Below are positions 16,824 to 24,914 of a stretch of 64,000 bases of DNA, piece after piece (positions within the stretch are counted from its first letter, which is position 1; the number at the start of each line of letters is the position of its first letter). The DNA lies in contig JAKBWA010000003.1 in assembly GCA_021841025.1 (NCBI GenBank), positions 1 to 64,000 of the forward strand, in the 5' to 3' direction. The notes below the pieces were generated by a model. The model did no database searches. It had not been told where the DNA came from and saw nothing but the letters and a program-made list of their open reading frames with translations. The position numbers were made by a program, and so were the translations under genes. The DNA is from Bacillota bacterium. GTDB lineage: Bacteria; Bacillota; Sulfobacillia; Sulfobacillales; Sulfobacillaceae.

Positions 16824-17684
16824 ATGGGTGATCCAAGAACAGTAGCCGGGCTTCAACAAGTACTGGCCAAAGTGGCCCGCCGTCCGGACAAACGACTCGG
16901 ACAGAATTTTCTCACTGATCCCGAGGAATTTGAGGGGATTGCCTGGGAAGTAAAAGCAACGAAACCAGCATGGGTTCTGGAGATTGGTCCTGGTCCGGGC
17001 GGGCTGACGCAAAGCCTGTTGGAACTGGGATTAAATGTTACGGCAATAGAAATCGACCCGACATGGTCCCACTGGCTTCAGGCCTCGTTGCTCAGGCAAT
17101 ATCCTGATTTGCTGAACATTGTCGAAGCAGATGCTCTTAGGATATCTTGGCAAGAAATGGCCAATAATAGGGGAGGGCCGTGGACTATCTGCGGAAACCT
17201 TCCTTATTACATTACGTCGCCGATTTTGGCGAGACTGTTTGAAGATACCTTGTCATGGTCATCCGCCGTGTTTATGGTGCAAAAGGAAGTCGCGGACAGG
17301 CTGTTAGCGGAACCTGGGCACAGGCAAACATCGGCTTTAAGTGTTCTATTGCGTTACGTTGCTCACGTGAAAGGCCTCAAGAAGGTATCTCGGCATCAAT
17401 TTTATCCTTCTCCGGAAGTTGATTCATTTGTGATACAATTAACACGAATTCCATCGCCTGCGGTGCCGTTTGAAGCGTTTAAATGGGTTGTGCATGCTGC
17501 CTTTTTACACCGGCGCAAGATGATCCGCCAATCTCTGGCTAAAGCTCCCGGATCGCCGTGGAGTGCTAGGAAATGGGAGGAAATTCTGAATGAAGGAGGC
17601 ATCGATCCACTCAAACGCGCTGAGGCATTGTCGTGGGCGGAATGGATTCAATTGACGGCAATAGTAGCGGCAAAGATGAGGTGA
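16824..17684 (+). CDS. rsmA: 16S rRNA adenine dimethyltransferase (KsgA)
   Basis: SAM-dependent enzyme that dimethylates the two adjacent adenines A1518 and A1519 near the 3' end of 16S rRNA. Visible motifs: KRLGQNFLTD at the N-terminus, the SAM-binding VLEIGPGPGGLTQSLLELG, the acidic AIEIDPTW, the catalytic NLPYYITSPILARLF, and FYPSPEVDSFVIQL. Length 286 is normal. ATG 16824 follows AAGGGTGG; the track start 16770 lies inside the upstream gene. It is 16 bases downstream of the yabE-like gene and probably cotranscribed with it. Confidence 0.95.
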   Translation: MGDPRTVAGLQQVLAKVARRPDKRLGQNFLTDPEEFEGIAWEVKATKPAWVLEIGPGPGGLTQSLLELGLNVTAIEIDPTWSHWLQASLLRQYPDLLNIVEADALRISWQEMANNRGGPWTICGNLPYYITSPILARLFEDTLSWSSAVFMVQKEVADRLLAEPGHRQTSALSVLLRYVAHVKGLKKVSRHQFYPSPEVDSFVIQLTRIPSPAVPFEAFKWVVHAAFLHRRKMIRQSLAKAPGSPWSARKWEEILNEGGIDPLKRAEALSWAEWIQLTAIVAAKMR

Positions 17685-17690
17685 TGGATC

Positions 17691-18161
17691 ATGCTTTTCG
17701 AAAGCCCTTCCAAGGGGCGGTTGACCCTGGAAAGTATGTTTGGTGAAATTCTAGGGTATATTTCCCAATCTCCGAACGCGCACTATAAACTGATTATTGG
17801 ATCCGATTCACATACTCGGCATCAGACGGTGTTTGTGACCGCCATAGTGATTCACCGGCTCGGTAAAGGAGGACGGTACTTCTTTTCGAAATCTCAACGC
17901 CGGGCGATAAAAAGTTTACGGCAAAAAATTATGTATGAAACGTCCTTAAGCTTAAATGTTGCAGCCCAACTCACTGACTTGCTGCAGAAGTCGGGTCATC
18001 CCGACTTAGACGTCGAAATTCACATCGACGTCGGTCAACAAGGAGAAACCAAGGATCTGATTCGGGAAATTGTAGGCATGGTGACTGGCAGTGGCTATCA
18101 TGCTGCGATTAAACCGTTTTCCTTTGGAGCGTCCAAAGTGGCCGACAAATATACGAAATAG
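17691..18161 (+). CDS. YkuK-type predicted RNase H-like protein (DUF458)
   Basis: A 156-residue protein of the YkuK/DUF458 family, predicted to adopt an RNase H fold. Characteristic segments are YKLIIGSDSHT near the start, IVIHRLGKGGRYFFSK, DVEIHIDVGQQGETKDLIREIVGMVTGSGY and the C-terminal IKPFSFGASKVADKYTK. The acidic residues in GSDSHT and HIDVG could bind metal; no activity is established that I can name. It starts seven bases after rsmA, preceded by GAGGTGA. In B. subtilis ykuK is elsewhere, so its place here is specific to this lineage. Confidence 0.85.
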   Translation: MLFESPSKGRLTLESMFGEILGYISQSPNAHYKLIIGSDSHTRHQTVFVTAIVIHRLGKGGRYFFSKSQRRAIKSLRQKIMYETSLSLNVAAQLTDLLQKSGHPDLDVEIHIDVGQQGETKDLIREIVGMVTGSGYHAAIKPFSFGASKVADKYTK

Positions 18162-18473
18162 GGGTATGCGAGCCCAAGACTTGACGAGACTTAGCCCTTC
18201 CACGGGGTTCTGTTATCCTTCCCCCTTTTCCCCACGAGAGTTCTGTTCCTGGCTATTTATTGCCCCAGCGAGAGAGGAAGCCTTAACTTCCAGTGAACTT
18301 CAGATCCTCTTCGGTCATGGGTCAAATCTGCTATGACTCGGCTCAAGTCCAATAAACGACACGATTTGTGAGTTTTCGCCGGAAGAGGACGATTCCTCCG
18401 CAGGAGAATCAGTCGTGTGGAACCTTTCTGAGGACTGAATGCTCTTATTTTTTTCGTGGCTCTGAAAATCCTA
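18162..18473. other. Intergenic region with no supported gene
   Basis: About 310 bases of non-coding sequence between the ykuK-like gene and the veg promoter. The overlapping ORFs at 18091-18336 and 18257-18481 show no domain or ribosome site. Confidence 0.4.
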
Positions 18474-18503
18474 TTGACCAACTCTCCATCGACTTGGTAG
18501 AAT
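18474..18503 (+). promoter_or_regulatory. Sigma-A-type promoter of veg
   Basis: TTGACC (18474-18479) and TAGAAT (18498-18503) with an 18-base spacer lie about 85 bases before veg. The veg gene of B. subtilis is likewise driven by a strong vegetative promoter. Confidence 0.6.
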
Positions 18504-18586
18504 AGTTGTCTTTATCTTGACAGAAATAGAAATGAATGTTAATCTAATTTTGTTGCCCTTCATCAGTAGAGGAAGGAAGTGAGCGC

Positions 18587-18850
18587 GTGGCCGCTAAGAG
18601 CATTCTCGAGGATATAAAAAAAGAACTCGAATCCCACGTCGGAGAGAAAATTCGACTGAAAGCCAATAAAGGCCGAAAAAAGGTTGACGAAAAAGAGGGG
18701 ATTTTGGAAAAAACTTATCCCCACATTTTTGTTGTGAAAATTGAAGAAGAACATCTTTCCGAAAGAAGTGAACGTCGTGTATCGTATTCTTACACAGACG
18801 TGCTGACTGAAACGGTTGAGCTTATCCTTCCTGAATCTCTGTCGAATTAG
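18587..18850 (+). CDS. veg: Veg protein (DUF1021), biofilm/sporulation-linked regulator
   Basis: Small beta-barrel-type protein known in B. subtilis as Veg, abundant in growing cells and linked to biofilm gene control. The 87 residues follow the family: ILEDIKKELESHVGEKIRLKANKGRKKVDEKEGILEKTYPHIFVVKIE, then RRVSYSYTDVLTETVELIL. GTG 18587 follows GGAAGGAAG. Monocistronic, with its own promoter upstream and a strong terminator downstream. Its position after rsmA matches Bacillus, where only yabG intervenes. Confidence 0.93.
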   Translation: MAAKSILEDIKKELESHVGEKIRLKANKGRKKVDEKEGILEKTYPHIFVVKIEEEHLSERSERRVSYSYTDVLTETVELILPESLSN

Positions 18851-18908
18851 CGTATGGTAGAGAAAATTGCCTGAGCCCGTATAAAAGGGTTGGAGTCCGA
18901 ACACACTG

Positions 18909-18937
18909 AGAACGCCATAAGGCGTTCTTTTTCTTTT
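18909..18937 (+). terminator. Intrinsic terminator after veg
   Basis: Perfect eight-base arms AGAACGCC / GGCGTTCT with an ATAA loop, followed by TTTTCTTTT. Confidence 0.9.
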
Positions 18938-18986
18938 GTCTGGCATGATTTCAGTCGATAGCCATTAAGGACAGGAGGCCATAGCC

Positions 18987-19832
18987 ATAGGACCGCTTCT
19001 GATTATTGGCGGGAAAGAAGACAAAATCCATACCCCCGATATTCTTCGGCAATTAGTGCACTATATCCATATTACGAGCCGTCCAAACCGTATTGGTATC
19101 GTTACAACGGCATCTGTCCAGGAAGATCTCGTATTTGAGACATATCACCAAGCCTTTACCCAGCTCGGCATTGATGACGTTAAATCTCTTGCGATTCAAT
19201 CGCGTCATGAAGCCAACCGTACTTTATGGCTCAATCAGTTGACACAATTGGGTGCACTGTTTTTCGCAGGGGGCAAGCAGCTTCGCATCACAAGCCTTTT
19301 GGGTGGAACCAAGTTTAATCAAGCGCTGGAGCAGGCGTTTCATCGAGGCCTTATTGTGGCCGGCACGTCCGCGGGCGCCGCCATGATGTCTGCGACCATG
19401 ATTGCTGAAGGCGATCCCGAAGACATTCCTACTCGCGAATCCGTCCAATTGGCTTCAGGATTGGGTTTGTGGCCTTATGCGGTAATCGACCAGCATTTTA
19501 CGCAGCGTGGCCGTTTGGGACGCCTTTTGGCTGTCCTGGCCCAAAATCCTGCCGTGTTGGGTGTTGGGATTGACGAGGACACAGCCATTTTTGTTGATGG
19601 TGAACGAGAATGGCTGGAAGTCTGGGGATCTCAGACGGTAAGTCTTTTAGATGGCTGGAGCATCACGGAAACGAATGCGGCTGAAATCCGGCCTAAGGAG
19701 CCGCTGACTCTGATGCATGTCAGTTTGCATGTTTTGTCTAAAGGATATGGATTTCATCTCCCAACAAGGCAACCTATTCGCATCAAGCATCAAGCATCCA
19801 GTATCAAGGAGGAAGCCGTGAATCATGATTGA
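18987..19832 (+). CDS. cphB: Cyanophycinase
   Basis: Serine exopeptidase of the peptidase S51 family that degrades cyanophycin (multi-L-arginyl-poly-L-aspartate) to beta-Asp-Arg dipeptides. The nucleophile motif GTSAGAAMMS is clear, with FFAGGKQLRITSLLGGT before it and GIDEDTAIFVDG after it. The track begins at GTG 19056, but homologous sequence (PLLIIGGKEDKIHTPDILRQL) is encoded upstream in the same frame. Between the in-frame stop at 18966 and 19056 there is no ATG, GTG or TTG. ATA at 18987 lies eight bases after AGGAGG (18973-18978) and would give 281 residues, the usual length. It overlaps cphA by eight bases, so synthesis and breakdown of the polymer are coupled. Confidence 0.88.
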   Translation: MGPLLIIGGKEDKIHTPDILRQLVHYIHITSRPNRIGIVTTASVQEDLVFETYHQAFTQLGIDDVKSLAIQSRHEANRTLWLNQLTQLGALFFAGGKQLRITSLLGGTKFNQALEQAFHRGLIVAGTSAGAAMMSATMIAEGDPEDIPTRESVQLASGLGLWPYAVIDQHFTQRGRLGRLLAVLAQNPAVLGVGIDEDTAIFVDGEREWLEVWGSQTVSLLDGWSITETNAAEIRPKEPLTLMHVSLHVLSKGYGFHLPTRQPIRIKHQASSIKEEAVNHD

Positions 19833-22464
19833 AATACGTTCCAGCCATTTTTATCCCGGACCTAATCGCCATGCCTTTGGCAGCGCCTTGGAAGCTGAGG
19901 TCTACTTGGGCACTTATCAACACATCCATACCGGAGAACGACCGGATATGCAAAAGGTCCTCTTGGAGGCATTTCCCAATCTCAGCCAACACGTGTGTTC
20001 TTTGGGGCATCCCGGTGGTTTCTTAAAACGGTTGCAAGAAGGCACCTATTTGGGACATGTCATTGAACATGTTGCCTTAGAATTGTTGCACTTGTCGGGA
20101 GAGAATGGTCACTACGGCAAGACGCGGGAGATTTCTGGAACCGAAGCGGTTCTGATTGTGTTCGAAAGTGACAGCAGAATTGGAGGGGAAACAGCTCTTG
20201 GTGCTGCTGTGAAATGGGTTGAGGCACTGGCGAAGGATCAAAAACTGACACATGAGGATCCATGGCGTCAAGAGATTCTCCATACGATTCGCGCTCAGCA
20301 TTTAGGCCCTTCAACCCGCGCCATCATTGAAGCGGCACAGGCCCTGGATATTCCTCACTGGCGTATAACGGATGGGAGTTTGGTGCGCCTTGGCCAAGGG
20401 ATTCACCAAAAACGCATTTGGGCCGCTACGACAGACGAAACATCTGTTGTAGCGGCAGATATCTGCCAAGACAAAGTTCTGACGAAACATTATCTGATGC
20501 AACAGGGAATTGCCGTGCCTAAAAGCCGAACAGTCAATTCAGCTGATGAGGCTCTGGCTGCTGCCCAAGAATTCGGGTTTCCCGTGGTCATCAAGCCCCA
20601 AAATGGCCGTCAGGGAGAAGGCGTCACGGTTTATGTCGATACCCCCGGCAAGCTATGGCGCGCCTTCGAGTGGGCCTGGGAATACCGGGGCGATGAAGGG
20701 ATTATGGTCGAGGAGCAGATTGAAGGCAATTCCTACCGCGTTCTGGTGATCGGAGACAAAGTGGCCGCAGCGAGTCTCAAGATGCCGCCTTTTATCATCG
20801 GTGACGGGATACACACCATCGACCAGTTAATTGAGAAGGAAAATCGCAATCCTAAAAGGGGATTGCACCACAGCTTGCCGCTTAGTCCAATCAAACGGGA
20901 TCCCGCTCTAATTATGGCTTTAGAACGTCAACAGCAAGAACTTAACACCATTGCCCCGAAGGGGGAAATAATTCGGCTTCGGGACAGCGCGAATTTGTCA
21001 TGCGGAGGGGAAGCTCAGGATGTCAGTGATGAAATTTCTCCTGATCTCGCCTTTGATATGGTGCGCGTAGCCAAGCTCATCGGTCTCGATGTTGCCGGCA
21101 TTGATATCGTCACCCCTTCATTGAGCCAATCTTTGAAAGAGGCCCATGGAGCCGTGATTGAAGTTAATGCGGCCCCGGGGTTACGCATGCATATCTTTCC
21201 CTCAAAAGGGCAGTCAAGACCCGTAGGTGAGATGATTGTCAAGAAATTGTTTCCGGGGAATCAGGGACGAATCCCGGTCTGCGGGATTACGGGAACCAAT
21301 GGGAAGACAACCGTAAGCCGGATGTTGGCCCATATTTGGCGAGAAACGGGACGATGTGTGGGAATGACCTCGACCGACGGAATTCGGATCGGGGAGCGTT
21401 TGGTTGAAGAAGGGGATTTGACCGGCCCTTGGGCCGCTCAAGTGGTTCTCGGGGATCCCAGTGTGGAAGTCGCCATTTTGGAAACCGCGCGCGGAGGAAT
21501 GGCTCGCTACGGTTTAGGTTTTTCAGATCTTGACGTGGCGGTCGTCACGAATATTGGGTTCGACCATCTCGGGCAGGACGGCATCAATACGTTAGACGAG
21601 CTAACTCACCTCAAGGCCCTGCTTGTCGATGTGGTGCGAGCACAAGGCGTGTGTGTCCTCAATGCGGACGATCCCTATGTGATGTCAATGGCCAAACGCA
21701 CAAACAGTCATATTATCTGGTTTACCACGCAGCAAGATCCACACCGTTCCTTTGTCCAGGAAGAATTGGCAAAAGGCCGGGCTTTTGTGGTTTTGCAACG
21801 CGGATATATCACCTATCAAGACCAAGATACCACTCGCAGAATCATTGGCGCCAAAGCCTTGCCTGCGAGTTGGCATGGCCGGGCGGACATTAATATCAAG
21901 AATGCCATGGCCTCTGCAGCTGCTGCCATAGCCATGGGACTGGATCCAGCTTTTGTGGGAAAAAGTTTGGGACGTTTCACTCTGGGTAACCAAGCTAATC
22001 CGGGGCGATTAGAGATGATCCAGAGCGATCAGGTGGATGTGTTGATTGATTATGCGCATAATGCTCCGGCTATTCAGGCCCTGGGGCATATTGTCTCTCA
22101 ACTAGGGTATTCCCATGTCCGGATGGTGTTAGGGCTGCCCGGGGATCGCAGGAACCAGGATTTGATTCATTCGATTCAGCAAGCCCTGACATTCGCGGAT
22201 GATTTTGTCATCCGGGAGGATAGCGATCCAAGAGGCCGCATGCCGGGGGAAATGGCGAGATTGATTGAGCAAACCTTACGTCAGGAAGGTGTTGACGCCC
22301 AAGCCATACAGATTATTCTGGAAGAGTCCGAGGCCGTGGCTCAGGCGATTGCCACAGCTCCTGAGTCTTCGTTGGTTGTGGTGTTGTTTGAAAGCTATTC
22401 TGCCGTCAAAAATGCGGTCGAAAAGACGTTACACAACCGCAAGAAACAGGTTTTGATATCCTAA
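19825..22464 (+). CDS. cphA: Cyanophycin synthetase
   Basis: Makes cyanophycin by adding aspartate to the backbone and arginine to the side chains, both with ATP. The 879 residues have the standard three parts: an N-terminal domain (about 1-160), an ATP-grasp domain (about 210-475) with VVIKPQNGRQGEGVTV and VIEVNAAPGLRMH, and a Mur-ligase-like domain from about 485 starting with P-loop GITGTNGKTTVSRML and containing ETARGGMARYGLGF and LIDYAHNAPAI. Length matches the family. ATG 19825 overlaps the end of cphB. Its presence implies nitrogen/carbon storage in this organism; in B. subtilis this slot, between veg and ispE, holds sspF instead. Confidence 0.95.
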   Translation: MIEIRSSHFYPGPNRHAFGSALEAEVYLGTYQHIHTGERPDMQKVLLEAFPNLSQHVCSLGHPGGFLKRLQEGTYLGHVIEHVALELLHLSGENGHYGKTREISGTEAVLIVFESDSRIGGETALGAAVKWVEALAKDQKLTHEDPWRQEILHTIRAQHLGPSTRAIIEAAQALDIPHWRITDGSLVRLGQGIHQKRIWAATTDETSVVAADICQDKVLTKHYLMQQGIAVPKSRTVNSADEALAAAQEFGFPVVIKPQNGRQGEGVTVYVDTPGKLWRAFEWAWEYRGDEGIMVEEQIEGNSYRVLVIGDKVAAASLKMPPFIIGDGIHTIDQLIEKENRNPKRGLHHSLPLSPIKRDPALIMALERQQQELNTIAPKGEIIRLRDSANLSCGGEAQDVSDEISPDLAFDMVRVAKLIGLDVAGIDIVTPSLSQSLKEAHGAVIEVNAAPGLRMHIFPSKGQSRPVGEMIVKKLFPGNQGRIPVCGITGTNGKTTVSRMLAHIWRETGRCVGMTSTDGIRIGERLVEEGDLTGPWAAQVVLGDPSVEVAILETARGGMARYGLGFSDLDVAVVTNIGFDHLGQDGINTLDELTHLKALLVDVVRAQGVCVLNADDPYVMSMAKRTNSHIIWFTTQQDPHRSFVQEELAKGRAFVVLQRGYITYQDQDTTRRIIGAKALPASWHGRADINIKNAMASAAAAIAMGLDPAFVGKSLGRFTLGNQANPGRLEMIQSDQVDVLIDYAHNAPAIQALGHIVSQLGYSHVRMVLGLPGDRRNQDLIHSIQQALTFADDFVIREDSDPRGRMPGEMARLIEQTLRQEGVDAQAIQIILEESEAVAQAIATAPESSLVVVLFESYSAVKNAVEKTLHNRKKQVLIS

Positions 22465-22681
22465 GCCGATGACCGCCTTGAAGGAATTCACCCCAGTATT
22501 CACAAGCCAAGCCATCCGGATTAGGAAGGTGTGCCCAAACCAGCCATTTTTTGAACTTTTGGTTTTCTTCTTCCTCGAGAGTCGCAAGAGGAACGTATTC
22601 CAAGGGTACGCTCCATGGCTCTGGCTGCGTGAACCTAATACCAATTCGTGCATTGGGGTGGAATTATGGAGCGAATCCCAT
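22406..22681 (-). pseudogene. Possible small gene with an internal stop, antisense to the end of cphA
   Basis: On the minus strand AAGGGGGTG is followed by ATG (22681), then GGA TTC GCT CCA and an in-frame TAA at codon 6. The frame then stays open for about 85 codons with a protein-like sequence (NARIGIRFTQPEPWSVPLEYVPLATLEEEENQKFKKWLVWAHLPNPDGLACEYWGEF). The family is not recognised. The last twenty codons overlap cphA. It may be a recently inactivated gene, or an untranslated coincidence. Confidence 0.3.
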
Positions 22682-23000
22682 CAGCACACCCCCTTTAGCT
22701 TGGTGCCGCTTTGGTGATAAGATAAGTCAGGGTTGCGGGCAAGGGAAGTTTCAACATTCTGGGAGTCATGGGGTACCATTTCGGGGCAAAGAAGACGAAA
22801 AGGGCGGCATTTTCGGCAAAGGATGCACACAGCTTACCCGAGAATGGCTATTGCCATGACACTGGGGTATTGCATCTTTGCGGAAGATGGTGTGTACAGC
22901 AATCATTCCTGGGGATGTTTCATGATAAGAGTTGGGACCAGGGGCCCATTTTCCCAGCTGCCCAATGTCCCGGCGCAATGACCAGGAGCTAGAATTTTTT
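22682..23000. other. Intergenic region with no supported gene
   Basis: ORFs here on both strands (22551-22992) overlap in three frames and share no domain or ribosome site. I see nothing functional except the AGGAG at 22984 that serves ispE. Confidence 0.35.
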
Positions 23001-23909
23001 TTGAGAGATTTCGGGAAGCGGGGATTTAGTACGCAATCAACACAATGGCAGTTGAGTGCCTATGCCAAGGTCAACTTGGGATTATGGGTGGCGCCTCGCG
23101 ATAACCGGGGTTATCATCCGGTGTGGAGTGTTATGCAATCGATTAGCATGGCTGATGTGATTCGGGTTACCCCATCATCCCATTACCATGTGGAGATGAA
23201 TGTGCCGCTTGAACAACGCCAATTTGTGCCCTCTTTAGCAAACAATCTCATCACCAGGGCTTATCATGGGCTCAAAGACCAATATCCTGAAATCCCTACA
23301 GTAAAAATCCAGGTGAATAAGCATATTCCCATTGGGTCCGGTTTAGGAGGCGGAAGCGCAGACGCTGCGGCCATACTCCGATGGGCTCAAATGGTTATAA
23401 ATAAAAAAATTGATCCAAAATTTGCGGCCAATTTGGGCGTCGACGTGCCGTTTTTGATATCTGGGGGAACCGCTCAAGCCACCGGCTATGGAGAGGATCT
23501 GAAGTACTTGCACCCCTTGCGGGGATGGTATGTGGTGTTAGTCAGCCCTAATTTTGGTCTGTCAACCCGTCATGTTTATAACGCGTTTGATACCTTGCCT
23601 AATTCGAGCCATCTGTCTATAGAGTCCATGCAAGATGTTATCAGACGACTTGAACTAGGCTCGTCTCCCATCAGCCTCTTTAATGCGCTGGAACCAGCAG
23701 CGTGGAAGGTTGAGCCCAAACTAAAAAATTTGAAAGCTGATTTGCGCAGTGTCAGTCGCAAGCCGTGGTTTCTTACGGGGAGTGGGGCGACCTATTTTAC
23801 CCTCTTGCGTTCCTATGAGGAATCTCTTGCTCTACAAAAAGATTTAGTAAATCGCAAGATGGACAATGTGGCTGGCATCGACATTGCAGAGTTTGTAGGA
23901 CCTTTCTAG
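23001..23909 (+). CDS. ispE: 4-diphosphocytidyl-2-C-methyl-D-erythritol kinase
   Basis: GHMP kinase of the MEP isoprenoid pathway, phosphorylating CDP-ME. The N-terminal LSAYAKVNLGLWVAPRDNRGYHPVWSVMQSI carries the K-x-N-L and G-Y-H motifs, and the ATP-binding glycine loop is HIPIGSGLGGGSADAAAILRW. The C-terminal TGSGATYFTL motif 3 is present. TTG 23001 (12 bases after AGGAG) gives 302 residues; a shorter start at TTG 23061 is also possible. Position upstream of purR is as in Bacillus, with one extra gene between. Confidence 0.92.
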   Translation: MRDFGKRGFSTQSTQWQLSAYAKVNLGLWVAPRDNRGYHPVWSVMQSISMADVIRVTPSSHYHVEMNVPLEQRQFVPSLANNLITRAYHGLKDQYPEIPTVKIQVNKHIPIGSGLGGGSADAAAILRWAQMVINKKIDPKFAANLGVDVPFLISGGTAQATGYGEDLKYLHPLRGWYVVLVSPNFGLSTRHVYNAFDTLPNSSHLSIESMQDVIRRLELGSSPISLFNALEPAAWKVEPKLKNLKADLRSVSRKPWFLTGSGATYFTLLRSYEESLALQKDLVNRKMDNVAGIDIAEFVGPF

Positions 23910-24095
23910 TCCCCGGGGTAATTGATGGCGGATTCAGAAAATACCCCAGTCCAAAAAGCTGTGGTGAAAAAAGCCGTTTATGCGTTAAGATGACTACAAT
24001 TCACAGGTGTGTGGCGCACGTATGGGACGGTTCACATGCCAAATGAGGACAGCAAGACTATATGAAGAGGGCAATACGGAAAGGTTGATGGATTT

Positions 24096-24860
24096 TTGAA
24101 TCAGCACCCAGCGATTGTGTTAGCGGGTCAGCACAATGACGGGAAATTGCGGACGATTTCGGACAAGGAATGGGAAGCAGAAATCTTGTTGCAAGGCCGG
24201 CCGATGGTGGAATATGTTGTCGATGCTTTACGGCAATCAGGACGGATCCATCCGATTGTGGTGGTGGGGCCTAGGCATCTCCCCTTGCAAGATGTGGTTT
24301 GGGCTGATTTGCATGAAGATATGCTGGAAAATGTCATCAGCGGGCTGAACCAGGTGGATGAGTCGATGGTCTTAATCGCCACGGCTGATATCCCCCTTTT
24401 AACGCCGAGTATTGTGAATGCTTTTCTCGATCAAGCCGATGCCGGTTGCGATGTCGTGTATCCGGTGATAGAACGTTCGGTCGTCGAGGCCAAGTTCCCA
24501 AAGGCACACCGGACTTATGTGCGGTTGAAAAATGGGACGTATACGGGAGGCAATGTGCTCATGGTGCGCAAGGAAGCGGTGATCCGCACCCGATGGACGG
24601 CAAACGAGTTGCTCAGTCACCGCAAATCGCCGATGCGTCTGGCATCAGACATTGGCATCATGACCCTGATCCGCTGGTTGGTGGGAAAATTGAGTTTAGA
24701 GGATGCGGAGAATAGAATCAGGGCTCTTTTGGGGATCGAGGGAAAGGCATTGTCCTTCCCTTATCCTGAGGTGGGAGTGGACGTAGATAAGCCCGAAGAC
24801 TGGAGTCTCGTGAACAAATGGCTGAGCCAGACGGATCACAGCTCATTCCTGGCACCCTAA
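24096..24860 (+). CDS. MobA-like nucleotidyltransferase (NTP_transf_3), function unknown
   Basis: A 254-residue protein of the MobA-like nucleotidyltransferase fold. The N-terminal nucleotide loop is altered to IVLAGQHNDGKLR, where MobA or IspD have LAGG-x-S-x-RMG. The later LIATADIPLLTPSIVNAFLDQ (metal-binding aspartate), YTGGNVLMV and VDVDKPEDW are in keeping with the fold, so transferase activity is plausible. Genes of this kind in Firmicutes may be conserved beside purR, but the sugar or alcohol acceptor is unknown to me. The start is TTG 24096 after a weak GGAAAGG site. The gene lies in the ispE-purR interval and may be cotranscribed with purR. Confidence 0.7.
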   Translation: MNQHPAIVLAGQHNDGKLRTISDKEWEAEILLQGRPMVEYVVDALRQSGRIHPIVVVGPRHLPLQDVVWADLHEDMLENVISGLNQVDESMVLIATADIPLLTPSIVNAFLDQADAGCDVVYPVIERSVVEAKFPKAHRTYVRLKNGTYTGGNVLMVRKEAVIRTRWTANELLSHRKSPMRLASDIGIMTLIRWLVGKLSLEDAENRIRALLGIEGKALSFPYPEVGVDVDKPEDWSLVNKWLSQTDHSSFLAP

Positions 24861-24914
24861 CCAGTCTTGCAACATAAAAAACCGGGTAACTCGGAAAGAA
24901 AGGAGGTTGACGCC

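Noticed and set aside
18091-18481. ORFs in the gap before veg
   Set aside because: They overlap in opposite directions, overlap the ykuK-like gene end and have no recognisable sequence.
22469-22992. Plus-strand ORFs between cphA and ispE
   Set aside because: Four frames overlap, none with domains; the region is better explained as intergenic plus the possible minus-strand remnant.
23925-23993. 22-codon lysine-rich ORF after ispE (MADSENTPVQKAVVKKAVYALR)
   Set aside because: Too short and without homology that I recognise; considered as a small acid-soluble protein but lacks the family pattern.
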